Source: Anaerosporobacter sp031551385 (GTDB taxonomy: Bacteria > Bacillota > Clostridia > Lachnospirales > Lachnospiraceae). Taken from it: a stretch of 64,000 nt of DNA. The notes below the pieces were generated by a model that was given only the letters and a program-made list of their open reading frames with translations, was not told where the DNA came from and searched no databases. Position numbers and translations under genes: made by a program. The stretch covers positions 1-64,000 of the forward strand of contig NZ_JAVBNS010000045.1 of assembly GCF_031551385.1 (NCBI RefSeq), in the 5' to 3' direction. Shown here piece after piece: positions 17,127 through 24,306 of the stretch. Positions within the stretch are counted from its first letter, which is position 1. Every line of letters begins with the position of its first letter.

Positions 17127-18127
17127 TAAAAAACACAGTATTCTATCATAGCGAACCATTTATGATAAAAAAACATAAAGAAGATTTATTTACTCCAGAT
17201 GCTGAATTTGTATGCATAAGGTATCTGTATTGTAGCATATGTGGTGGAGATTATTCTACTTATCTTGGTCGAAGAAATATATATCCAATTTCACTTGGAC
17301 ATGAATGGGTTGGAGAAGTAATTGATTTTGGAGAAAAAGTTACTACTTTTTCAATTGGAGATTTAGTTATTTCAGATTTTAACTTTCGGTGTGGAAAATG
17401 TAGCTATTGCCAAGCAAATCAGTCGCATCTTTGTATTCGAAATAATGACAGTCTCTTTACTAATCGCGGATTTTCTAATTATGCAAACATACATTATAAG
17501 TATCTCTACCATATTCCAATCATTGAATGGCTTCCAAGAGCATGTTTAATTGAACCACTATCATGTGTACTTCATGCAATTTCGATGATTAATTTAAGTA
17601 AAAATGAACCACTATTAATATTAGGTGGTGGAAGTATTGGAATGCTTTTTTGTTTTTATCTTACAAGAGTGCTTTGTTTCAACCAAGTATTTGTCTGTGA
17701 AAATAATAGTAATCGTTTGGAAAATCTTATAAATAACTTTCGCATTCGACCTTGCATTAGCACAGTAGCAAATACATTTGATATAGTTATTGATTGTAGT
17801 AACAGTATTCAAGGCTGCTCTAATGCACTATATGCAAGTAAACCAAGAGGACAAGTTTGTATTATGAGTCATTTATATGGTCTAAATACTTCATTCATCT
17901 ATGAGCAAATATGTAAAAAAGAACTTAATGCTATATTTCCCCTCAGAAATGGTGAGACGCAAAATATAAAAAATGCTATGGAGCTTATCCAAAATAAATG
18001 GAAAAGCTCTGATGATAATATGCTTGAAATTTTTAACGATATTGAATTGGCATTTAAATGTAAAAATAACTCAGCTGGAAATAAGCAAATTATTAATATG
18101 GTCTCTACTATCTTTGAGGACGAATAA
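17123..18127 (+). CDS. Zinc-dependent medium-chain dehydrogenase (alcohol/sorbitol/threonine dehydrogenase-like)
   Basis: This is a 334-residue MDR-superfamily oxidoreductase. The catalytic zinc site is indicated by SICGGDY and LGHEWVGEV, the structural zinc site by the cluster CGKCSYCQANQSHLC, and the NAD(P)-binding fold by LLILGGGSIGMLF. The order is the standard GroES-like then Rossmann domain, and the length is normal to slightly short. It overlaps the SHMT-like gene by 4 bp. The pair could form and oxidise a beta-hydroxy amino acid, but this is inference. Its 3-prime end overlaps the convergent STAND gene by 20 bp. The strongly AT-rich sequence, like its neighbours inside the repeats, differs from the housekeeping genes and suggests transfer. 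Confidence 0.75.
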   Translation: MIKNTVFYHSEPFMIKKHKEDLFTPDAEFVCIRYLYCSICGGDYSTYLGRRNIYPISLGHEWVGEVIDFGEKVTTFSIGDLVISDFNFRCGKCSYCQANQSHLCIRNNDSLFTNRGFSNYANIHYKYLYHIPIIEWLPRACLIEPLSCVLHAISMINLSKNEPLLILGGGSIGMLFCFYLTRVLCFNQVFVCENNSNRLENLINNFRIRPCISTVANTFDIVIDCSNSIQGCSNALYASKPRGQVCIMSHLYGLNTSFIYEQICKKELNAIFPLRNGETQNIKNAMELIQNKWKSSDDNMLEIFNDIELAFKCKNNSAGNKQIINMVSTIFEDE

Positions 18128-20594
18128 TAGTTAAAAACTTGTTATATTGAGCCACTGTATAATCAAAATCCAGCCATTTGTATTTAATACGCATTTTTTC
18201 TGCGTTATTGATATCATTGGCCATTAGAAATAATGGTAGGCGGAAAAATTCATATACATGATTTTGCTCTAGTAAAGATTCTATGACTATTTCTGTTTCA
18301 GGTAAAACATACCCATTTTGTGCATAATTTAGATATGATTGCGCCATGTATGCAAATAATTCGCCCGACTTATATCCATCTTGTTGGTTAATATTAAGAC
18401 TTTCATTAATATCTTCCAATGCACCACTAAAATTACCTTTAACAATTCTTGCGATTGCTCTTGAATAATACAGTTTACCAATATTTTTTTTATGCTTAAG
18501 TTTTTGAGCCCAATTAAGAGTCTCATCAAAATGTTCATCTATATATTCAGGATTAAAGTAGCAATTTGTTTCGAATAAATTTGTTTGAATATAAACATTA
18601 ATCATATGGGACTCTTGTAGCTTTGTTAAGACTTCCTTGTAAGATAAAATGGCCTTCTCACAAAAAAGATTAAAACGATATAGATGTCCCATATATCGAA
18701 ATATGTGTAATACATTTTCTGCTGAAAAGTAGCTATATGGTAATTTGTCTTTCAATTCAATAAGTGATTGACACGCTTCTTTAAATGAACCATCCATGAT
18801 CCAATAGTCAATTAAATACAATTTTATTCTAATATCATACCATTGTCCTTCATCTTCTTGCGTTAGTTGTTCCTTTAGCTCTAATAACAGTAAATACCAT
18901 TCGTCATATTCACCCAAAAGTGAAATAGCGTATTTCATTAAGAGTAAATAAGATTTTTCGTGTTTACCAAATATCTTCGGAGTTTTCACTGATTCAAATT
19001 GTTTAATAGACTCCAGTGTACTAATACTTTTATGATGAATAGAATTGATTAAATATAATATGTCATTGAAATCATCAGCATAGAGTGAACATGGTTTAGG
19101 GGGAGAAAATGATGCTTTCATATCATACAACTCAAAAAATATATCTAATGTTAATTCCCAATCTGATATTTCAAGTGTTGTTTCCTTGGAAAATTCCTCT
19201 TCTAGTGTAAGAATATTTAAAAATAAAGTGATTTTTGAAGTTAGAGATAATGTATCATTTACATAAAATGTTCTTTTTGCTAGATATTTTAAATATATTC
19301 TAAAAATATGCAACCTGGCATTAAGCTTTAAGACACAAGCACCATTTTTGCTAAATACATCGTGTAATTTAATGAGTTCCTCTGAATTCTCAATATAGTT
19401 AATTAAGCTTACATTAATTATGTCATAATAATCTGTTACTGGGCAGGAAAGTCCTTGTTCTTTTATTAAATGATTAAAAATGTCTTGATTAAAAACTCTA
19501 ATAACAGAAAGACTCAATAGTGTTTCTTGCCATTGCGAATTCATATGATTAATAAACTGATTTACCAAAAGATTTCTATCTTGAAAAAGTGACTTTTTTA
19601 CTATTACTTCAGGGTTATTAGAGTATTCTTTTTTGTATACTTCTATTGCTAAATTAATATAAATAGGAACACATTCAGTGCTATCAATTATTGAGTCAAT
19701 TAATTCAGATTCTTTTTTAGAAATATAGTGTTCTAGTAGCTCGCGGGCAGCATCTTCTGGAAATGACTTTAATTGATATATGTACATATCATCATTATTA
19801 TCTAACCACTGTAACTTTTCTCGACTTGTAACAATAAATAGACCATGTCGAATTGTACCTATTAATTTCAATAACCACTCCTGTGATTCTGAATAAGGTT
19901 GACTTTGATAGTAAGAATCAAAAATAAAAATAGTATATTCTTCTGGATTTTTTTCCATATATCTTCTGATATCATATCCTAAATATATAGGCATAAGATT
20001 AATTAATTCTGAATCAGGCATACTAGGTATATTTTCAATTAACTTTCTATGTTCTGTATTGTTTATAATATTAATAATTTTGTTAACATTTTCAAAAATA
20101 CTACTCACAGAAGGAGTTTTAGATAAAATTTCCAAGCCAGGAACCACCCCTGAAAGTAATTCGGAATTTTCTATTAATATATCACAAGAATTTGTAAAGA
20201 AATTATTTTTAAGATGATTCATAAAATCTTTATTAAGTACTTCTGAATGATTCTTATCCCAGTAAACTAATAATGCATAATCGAATATTGGACAACTTTT
20301 TAAAAAAGCTTTTCTAATTTTTATTAAATTGTCAAGACTTTGTTGGTTCTTATCAATTTCAAATGAAATATGTATTATCTTCCTTTTGTATGAACTATTC
20401 TGAATTGTCTCCTTAATTTTTTCGATTAAACGTGTTTTTCCAATACCTCCAATACCATAAATAGCAATTGTTTTAAAATAATTTTTCTTTTGTATTTTTT
20501 GTTCACATTCTTGCATTATAATGTTCCGAATTTCTGTTCGATTTACAAATTCTTTTGTAGGACTTTTGAAAATGGTAGGTAAGTAATCTTTCAT
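18108..20594 (-). CDS. STAND (NB-ARC-like) NTPase with TPR-like C-terminal region
   Basis: The 828-residue protein opens almost directly with a STAND-type NTPase: Walker A GIGGIGKT at residues 47-54, Walker B IFIFD at 222-226 and the sensor VTSRE near 255-259, the pattern of NB-ARC/AP-ATPase proteins. A winged-helix-like region follows, and the last 350 residues are helical repeats compatible with TPRs (for example YYSRAIARIVKGNFSGALED). No N-terminal effector domain or membrane helix is seen. Such proteins act as ligand-gated switches in regulation or antiphage defence. TAGGAGAT precedes the start. It lies inside the inverted repeats, 43 bp beyond the recombinase stop and on the same strand, so it is presently downstream of the recombinase gene. 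Its role as regulator of the enzyme pair or as defence protein is open. Confidence 0.75.
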   Translation of the reverse strand: MKDYLPTIFKSPTKEFVNRTEIRNIIMQECEQKIQKKNYFKTIAIYGIGGIGKTRLIEKIKETIQNSSYKRKIIHISFEIDKNQQSLDNLIKIRKAFLKSCPIFDYALLVYWDKNHSEVLNKDFMNHLKNNFFTNSCDILIENSELLSGVVPGLEILSKTPSVSSIFENVNKIINIINNTEHRKLIENIPSMPDSELINLMPIYLGYDIRRYMEKNPEEYTIFIFDSYYQSQPYSESQEWLLKLIGTIRHGLFIVTSREKLQWLDNNDDMYIYQLKSFPEDAARELLEHYISKKESELIDSIIDSTECVPIYINLAIEVYKKEYSNNPEVIVKKSLFQDRNLLVNQFINHMNSQWQETLLSLSVIRVFNQDIFNHLIKEQGLSCPVTDYYDIINVSLINYIENSEELIKLHDVFSKNGACVLKLNARLHIFRIYLKYLAKRTFYVNDTLSLTSKITLFLNILTLEEEFSKETTLEISDWELTLDIFFELYDMKASFSPPKPCSLYADDFNDILYLINSIHHKSISTLESIKQFESVKTPKIFGKHEKSYLLLMKYAISLLGEYDEWYLLLLELKEQLTQEDEGQWYDIRIKLYLIDYWIMDGSFKEACQSLIELKDKLPYSYFSAENVLHIFRYMGHLYRFNLFCEKAILSYKEVLTKLQESHMINVYIQTNLFETNCYFNPEYIDEHFDETLNWAQKLKHKKNIGKLYYSRAIARIVKGNFSGALEDINESLNINQQDGYKSGELFAYMAQSYLNYAQNGYVLPETEIVIESLLEQNHVYEFFRLPLFLMANDINNAEKMRIKYKWLDFDYTVAQYNKFLTIIRPQR

Positions 20595-20622
20595 TGGTAT
20601 CTCCTATTATACTTTATGTTGT

Positions 20623-20649
20623 AATAATAATCATATATTATCCTTCATT
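20623..20649 (-). repeat. Right 27-bp inverted repeat (IR-R)
   Basis: Exact reverse complement of 15830-15856. It contains the last three codons and the stop of the tyrosine recombinase gene (asparagine, glutamate, glycine, stop) and ends 29 bp before the STAND start codon. Confidence 0.9.
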
Positions 20650-21483
20650 AACCCTCATAAGGTTTCGAGGATGCTTATTAAACAAAATATCTTTCTGCTT
20701 AACATTAGATACATGAGTATATATTTCCGTGGTGCTAATCGAGCTATGTCCAAGCATACGTTGAATATACCGTATATCAACATCCTGCTCTAGTAAAAGA
20801 GTAGCAAAAGAATGGCGAAACATATGTGGGGTGATATGCTGATTGATTCCTGCAAGTTTTACATAATGATTTATCATAAAGCGAACAGACTGATCGGACA
20901 ATTTGTGTTGTAGTCTGTTCACAAAAAAATAGCCACAAGCATCAATATCAGACTTAAAGTGTTTCTGATATAGTAGTAAAGCAGAAAGAACGTCAGGATT
21001 GCCAATTTGTAGAATTCGTTCCTTTGCCCCTTTTCCATAAATCAATATAGTATTGTTTTCAAAATCAATATCTGTTGGTTTAAGGGAACAAAGTTCAGAT
21101 ATACGCATTCCAGTAGCAAATAGTAATTCAATAACAGCAATATCCCGGATTGAGCAACGCAATTGGTAATCAGATTGTGCTTGCTCTTTTTGTGCATATA
21201 GTATGGACAAAAAGTTTTGTATAGATTGAAAGGAAATTGTTTTGGGTAAAAGTTTGGCTTCTCGAAAACGAATATCTAACTTGTCAAATGGGTTCTCAAT
21301 TAAAAGCTCTTTGTATTCAAGATAATGAAAAAATGATTTTAAGCTGGCAATTTTTCGTTTTACAGTCGTAGGTTTATATTGCTCTAAATCGATTTTATAA
21401 GCTTTTAAGGTTTTATGGTCTAGTCTCTTTCTGTATTTGCAGTATTCTATGTATTCCATGATGCAGTTATCTAAAGTATTCAT
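20638..21483 (-). CDS. Tyrosine recombinase (XerC/D type) with shortened N-terminal domain
   Basis: The 281-residue protein has a complete catalytic domain with Arg127 in TGMRISEL, the beta-sheet Lys in GKGAKER, His220 and Arg223 in HMFRHSF, His246 in LGHSSIS and the nucleophile Tyr255 in TTEIYTH. The N-terminal core-binding domain is shorter than normal: IDLEQY is joined directly to KPTTVKRKIASLKSFF, missing roughly 30 residues usual for the family. The stop codon lies inside the right copy of the 27-bp repeat. Position and orientation make it the obvious candidate for inverting the adjacent segment. An inverted repeat (TGAGTAGT/ACTACTCA) upstream may regulate it. Whether the shortened domain remains functional is uncertain. 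Confidence 0.85.
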   Translation of the reverse strand: MNTLDNCIMEYIEYCKYRKRLDHKTLKAYKIDLEQYKPTTVKRKIASLKSFFHYLEYKELLIENPFDKLDIRFREAKLLPKTISFQSIQNFLSILYAQKEQAQSDYQLRCSIRDIAVIELLFATGMRISELCSLKPTDIDFENNTILIYGKGAKERILQIGNPDVLSALLLYQKHFKSDIDACGYFFVNRLQHKLSDQSVRFMINHYVKLAGINQHITPHMFRHSFATLLLEQDVDIRYIQRMLGHSSISTTEIYTHVSNVKQKDILFNKHPRNLMRVNEG

Positions 21484-21514
21484 AAATAGTACGCTCCTTG
21501 TTTTTTTACTATTA

Positions 21515-21568
21515 TGAGTAGTTAGTTATAAATTTCTCTATCCCTCAATTTTTAGAAAATACTACTCA
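21515..21568. repeat. Inverted repeat upstream of the recombinase gene
   Basis: TGAGTAGT (21515-21522) and ACTACTCA (21561-21568) are exact inverted copies 38 bp apart, located 30-85 bp upstream of the recombinase start. They could be regulatory or accessory recombinase sites; no evidence decides this. Confidence 0.4.
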
Positions 21569-21668
21569 CAAAAACTACCTACATTAAAAAGCCAAAAGCA
21601 GATAGAATTGTTCCTACATAAATGTTATAATTACTCTACATAAAAGTCAGAATTCTAAGGAGGACAAT

Positions 21669-22208
21669 ATGGTCTTACTAGTAATTGATACACAAAAGCT
21701 AATAACAAATAATAAGCTATACAATTTTGAGGCTTTTGTTAGTAATATAAAAAAATTGATAAACGTAGCTAGACTAAATGATATAGAGGTTATTTATGTT
21801 CGTCATGATGATGGTGCAGAAAATGAATTAACAAAAGGTACAGAAGGATTTGAAATATATGAAGAATTCAAACCGCAACCAGATGAAAAAATATATGATA
21901 AAACAGTGAATAGTGCATTTAAAGATACGGGTTTATTAGAATATCTGAACACAAAAAAAGAAAAAGAGGTTGTTATCGTAGGGCTTCAAACAGAGTATTG
22001 CATTGATGCCAGTATTAAATGTGCATTTGAACATGGTCTTCACGTAATTGTTCCAGAAAACGCAAATTCAACGGTAGATAATTTATTTATGACAGGTGGA
22101 GAGAGCTATAAGTATTATAATGAGTTTATCTGGAAAGACAGATATGCTGAGTGTATTTCGGTAGATGAGGTAATAAAAAAAATAAAAAGAAACGGAAACG
22201 TAAAATAG
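21669..22208 (+). CDS. Isochorismatase-like cysteine hydrolase
   Basis: The 179-residue protein has the isochorismatase/nicotinamidase fold with its Asp-Lys-Cys triad: Asp7 in LLVIDTQ, Lys78 in YDKTVNSAF and Cys111 in QTEYCIDAS. The cis-peptide region and length are typical. The family hydrolyses amides or vinyl ethers in small molecules, and closest members of this size are annotated only as cysteine hydrolases, so the substrate is unknown. AAGGAGGAC precedes the ATG. It lies alone, just outside the accessory region. Confidence 0.85.
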   Translation: MVLLVIDTQKLITNNKLYNFEAFVSNIKKLINVARLNDIEVIYVRHDDGAENELTKGTEGFEIYEEFKPQPDEKIYDKTVNSAFKDTGLLEYLNTKKEKEVVIVGLQTEYCIDASIKCAFEHGLHVIVPENANSTVDNLFMTGGESYKYYNEFIWKDRYAECISVDEVIKKIKRNGNVK

Positions 22209-22271
22209 AAATATAAGATAGAGATACGATAAGGAAGAAAAACAGAAAAAAATCACATAGGAGACGTAAAG

Positions 22272-22640
22272 ATGGATTTAAAAAACCGTGCCAAAAAGTT
22301 AAAAGCAGATATTCCTGCTATTTTTTTATCATTAAAAGATAAGGAGACACCTATTATTGCAAAGATATTTGCAGGCATAACGATTGGCTATGCTCTTTCG
22401 CCAATTGATTTGATTCCTGACTTTATACCAGTTTTGGGGTATTTAGATGATGTGATTTTATTGCCAGTTTTGGTTTCGTTGACAGTAAGGTTTATACCAA
22501 AAGAAGTATTTGAGAAGAATCGTAAACAGGCAGAGAATCTATGGAAAGATGGAAAACCTAAGAAATGGTTTTATGCAATTCCAATCGTACTTATATGGTT
22601 ATTAATTGTTTGGCTGATTATTAAAGTCCTTATTAATTAA
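22272..22640 (+). CDS. YkvA/DUF1232 family membrane protein
   Basis: A 122-residue protein with the DUF1232 signature IGYALSPIDLIPDFIPVLGYLDD (quoted in parts: IGYALSPIDLIPD, PVLGYLDD) and a C-terminal membrane helix (WFYAIPIVLIWLLIVWLIIK). The family is widespread and of unknown function. AGGAGAC lies before the start. It is about 60 bp downstream of the cysteine hydrolase and may share its transcript. Confidence 0.85.
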   Translation: MDLKNRAKKLKADIPAIFLSLKDKETPIIAKIFAGITIGYALSPIDLIPDFIPVLGYLDDVILLPVLVSLTVRFIPKEVFEKNRKQAENLWKDGKPKKWFYAIPIVLIWLLIVWLIIKVLIN

Positions 22641-22795
22641 TGTTCTTTTATACATTTTATGGTGTCACGGAAAAAGATGTGAGAGACTGTACAGAACGGT
22701 GTAATATGCTGGTGACTATTGCATCTAACTCATGTTTCTAATGAATATAAATCTTGGAATTCTACCAAAAAAATGTTATGATAAAATACGGAAAC

Positions 22796-22830
22796 AAAAA
22801 AGGTTTCGAACCATTTGGTCGAAACCTTTT
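22796..22830. terminator. Rho-independent terminator, likely bidirectional
   Basis: AAAGGTTTCGA pairs with TCGAAACCTTT around an ACCA/TGGT inner stem (about 22798-22830), with A and T runs on either side. It separates the DUF1232 gene from the next transcript. Confidence 0.75.
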
Positions 22831-22897
22831 AACAAGTAACAAAACATGCATACGCTAAGACGAAATGTTATATAATAACGAAAGATAGGTGATACGT

Positions 22898-23260
22898 ATG
22901 AGAAAAAAAATTTTGGGATTACCCTTTTACATTATGTTTTTTGCATTTGCGTTATTAATAGAAATCTATTGCTATTTAGAATGGAGAAAAGACAGTGTTT
23001 CTATAATTGGAACAAGCGTAGTGTTTTTGATTTCGTTGTATCTTCTTTTAGATTGCATTATGAACGAGATGAATAAAAGAAAAGAGGAGTATTATAATAT
23101 TATAGAAGAGCAATATAAACAAATGAATATATTAGTAGATCAAAGGGTTGGAGAGGCAAAAGAGGAGTTATTGCGTCGGCAAAAATCAAGTGTAGAAGTA
23201 TTATTAAAAGCGCAAAAGAGTTTTACAGAGGCAATTATTAAGGATAATAATAAAAAATAA
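22898..23260 (+). CDS. Small membrane protein with coiled-coil tail
   Basis: A 120-residue product with two membrane helices at the N terminus (LPFYIMFFAFALLIEIYCYL and SIIGTSVVFLISLYLLLDCI) followed by a charged helix of about 65 residues likely to form a coiled coil in the cytoplasm. No family is recognised. I prefer the ATG at 22898, with TAGGTG six bases before it, over an in-frame GTG at 22889. It precedes the exonuclease gene by 35 bp and is probably cotranscribed. Confidence 0.65.
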   Translation: MRKKILGLPFYIMFFAFALLIEIYCYLEWRKDSVSIIGTSVVFLISLYLLLDCIMNEMNKRKEEYYNIIEEQYKQMNILVDQRVGEAKEELLRRQKSSVEVLLKAQKSFTEAIIKDNNKK

Positions 23261-23295
23261 TAACGCCTACACTTTATAAGTTAGGAGGTGAAAGA

Positions 23296-24249
23296 ATGGA
23301 TTACATTGTTTTTGATTTGGAATGGAATCAAAGTCCTTATGGAAAAAGAACAGAGGTAAAAGAAATTCCTTTTGAAATTATAGAAATTGGAGCAGTCAAA
23401 CTGAATGAAAAGAAGGAAGTAGTAAGCAGTTTTAATCGTTTAATTAAACCGCAAATCTATAATGAAATTCATTCAATTACCAAAGAGATTATACATATAG
23501 AAATAAGTGATTTGCTAAAAGAGGAATCATTTGAAAATGTCATAAAAGATTTCTTTGCATGGTGTGGAGATGATTATCGTTTTGCAACATGGGGGAACAT
23601 GGATTTAATAGAGTTACAGAGGAATCTGGACTACTATGCCATGGATGGGTACATTGATAACCCTATTGTATTTTACGATGTTCAAAAGTTGTTTGCAATG
23701 TGTTACTATGAAGATCGAGTTTCAAGAACACTGGAGTTTGCAGTAGATGTAGTGAAGCTTGATAAGACGGAAGAATTCCATAGGGCATATGTAGACGCAA
23801 AATATACAGCAGAGATTTTTAAGATGTTGGATCATGATATCGTAGATAATTATTATTCGATAGATTGCTTTCATAATCCAAAGACAAAAGAAGAAGAGAT
23901 TCATCTATATTACGAAACGTATTATAAGTTTATATCAAGGGAATTTGAATCGAAAGAAGCTATTATGGAGAGCAAAGATATCAATGGTATTATATGCCAT
24001 ACTTGTAATCAACGAATTGCGAAGAAGATTCGATGGTTTACAACCAATTCTAAAACATATTATAGCTTAGGATATTGTAAAAAGCATGGATACATTAAGA
24101 ATAAAATTCGAATTAAGAAGGCAACGAATAATAACGTATATGCTGTTAAAGTGGTGAAAGCCGTTAATGAAGAAGATGCGGGATTATTAATGAAACGATA
24201 TACAGAAGCGAAATTAAGAAAAAAAGAAAAACGATTAAAAGTGATATAG
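23296..24249 (+). CDS. DEDDh-type 3'-5' exonuclease with zinc-ribbon tail
   Basis: The N-terminal 175 residues form an RNase T/DnaQ-like exonuclease: Asp7 and Glu9 in VFDLEWNQ, an Asp in WGNMDLIEL, and His and Asp in FHRAYVDAKYTAEIF complete the DEDDh set. The arrangement resembles KapD-like exonucleases. The C-terminal third carries a CHTC...C-x2-H pattern (ICHTCNQR, YCKKHGY), probably a small zinc-binding element that contacts nucleic acid. AGGAGGTG at 23283-23290 is an excellent ribosome binding site. The substrate, RNA or DNA, cannot be told. Confidence 0.8.
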   Translation: MDYIVFDLEWNQSPYGKRTEVKEIPFEIIEIGAVKLNEKKEVVSSFNRLIKPQIYNEIHSITKEIIHIEISDLLKEESFENVIKDFFAWCGDDYRFATWGNMDLIELQRNLDYYAMDGYIDNPIVFYDVQKLFAMCYYEDRVSRTLEFAVDVVKLDKTEEFHRAYVDAKYTAEIFKMLDHDIVDNYYSIDCFHNPKTKEEEIHLYYETYYKFISREFESKEAIMESKDINGIICHTCNQRIAKKIRWFTTNSKTYYSLGYCKKHGYIKNKIRIKKATNNNVYAVKVVKAVNEEDAGLLMKRYTEAKLRKKEKRLKVI

Positions 24250-24261
24250 GAAAAAAGAAAC

Positions 24262-24299
24262 GCCTTGTAAATGTTAATGGAATCTAACATTTGCAAGGC
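24262..24299. terminator. Terminator between convergent genes
   Basis: A 15-bp stem (24262-24276 with 24285-24299, one G-T pair) with an 8-nt loop, followed by TATATTTTTAT. It serves the exonuclease gene; the convergent carboxypeptidase gene ends 8 bp further. Confidence 0.8.
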
Positions 24300-24306
24300 T
24301 ATATTT

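Larger units (their letters stand above)
15830..20649. mobile_element. Probable invertible DNA segment (about 4.8 kb)
   Basis: The segment is bounded by a perfect 27-bp inverted repeat and encloses two convergent units: the SHMT-like and dehydrogenase genes on the plus strand, and a STAND NTPase gene on the minus strand. Their 3-prime ends overlap by 20 bp. A tyrosine recombinase gene lies immediately outside the right repeat and its last codons and stop are inside that repeat, so inversion would not damage it. Flipping would place the STAND gene behind the left promoter and the enzyme genes behind the recombinase gene. Inversion is inferred from the structure; an alternative is a cassette that inserted with duplicated ends. 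Confidence 0.6.

Noticed and set aside
20638..21483. Chromosomal XerC/XerD for dimer resolution
   Set aside because: The N-terminal domain is shortened and the gene ends inside a 27-bp inverted repeat next to accessory genes, which fits a local recombinase better.
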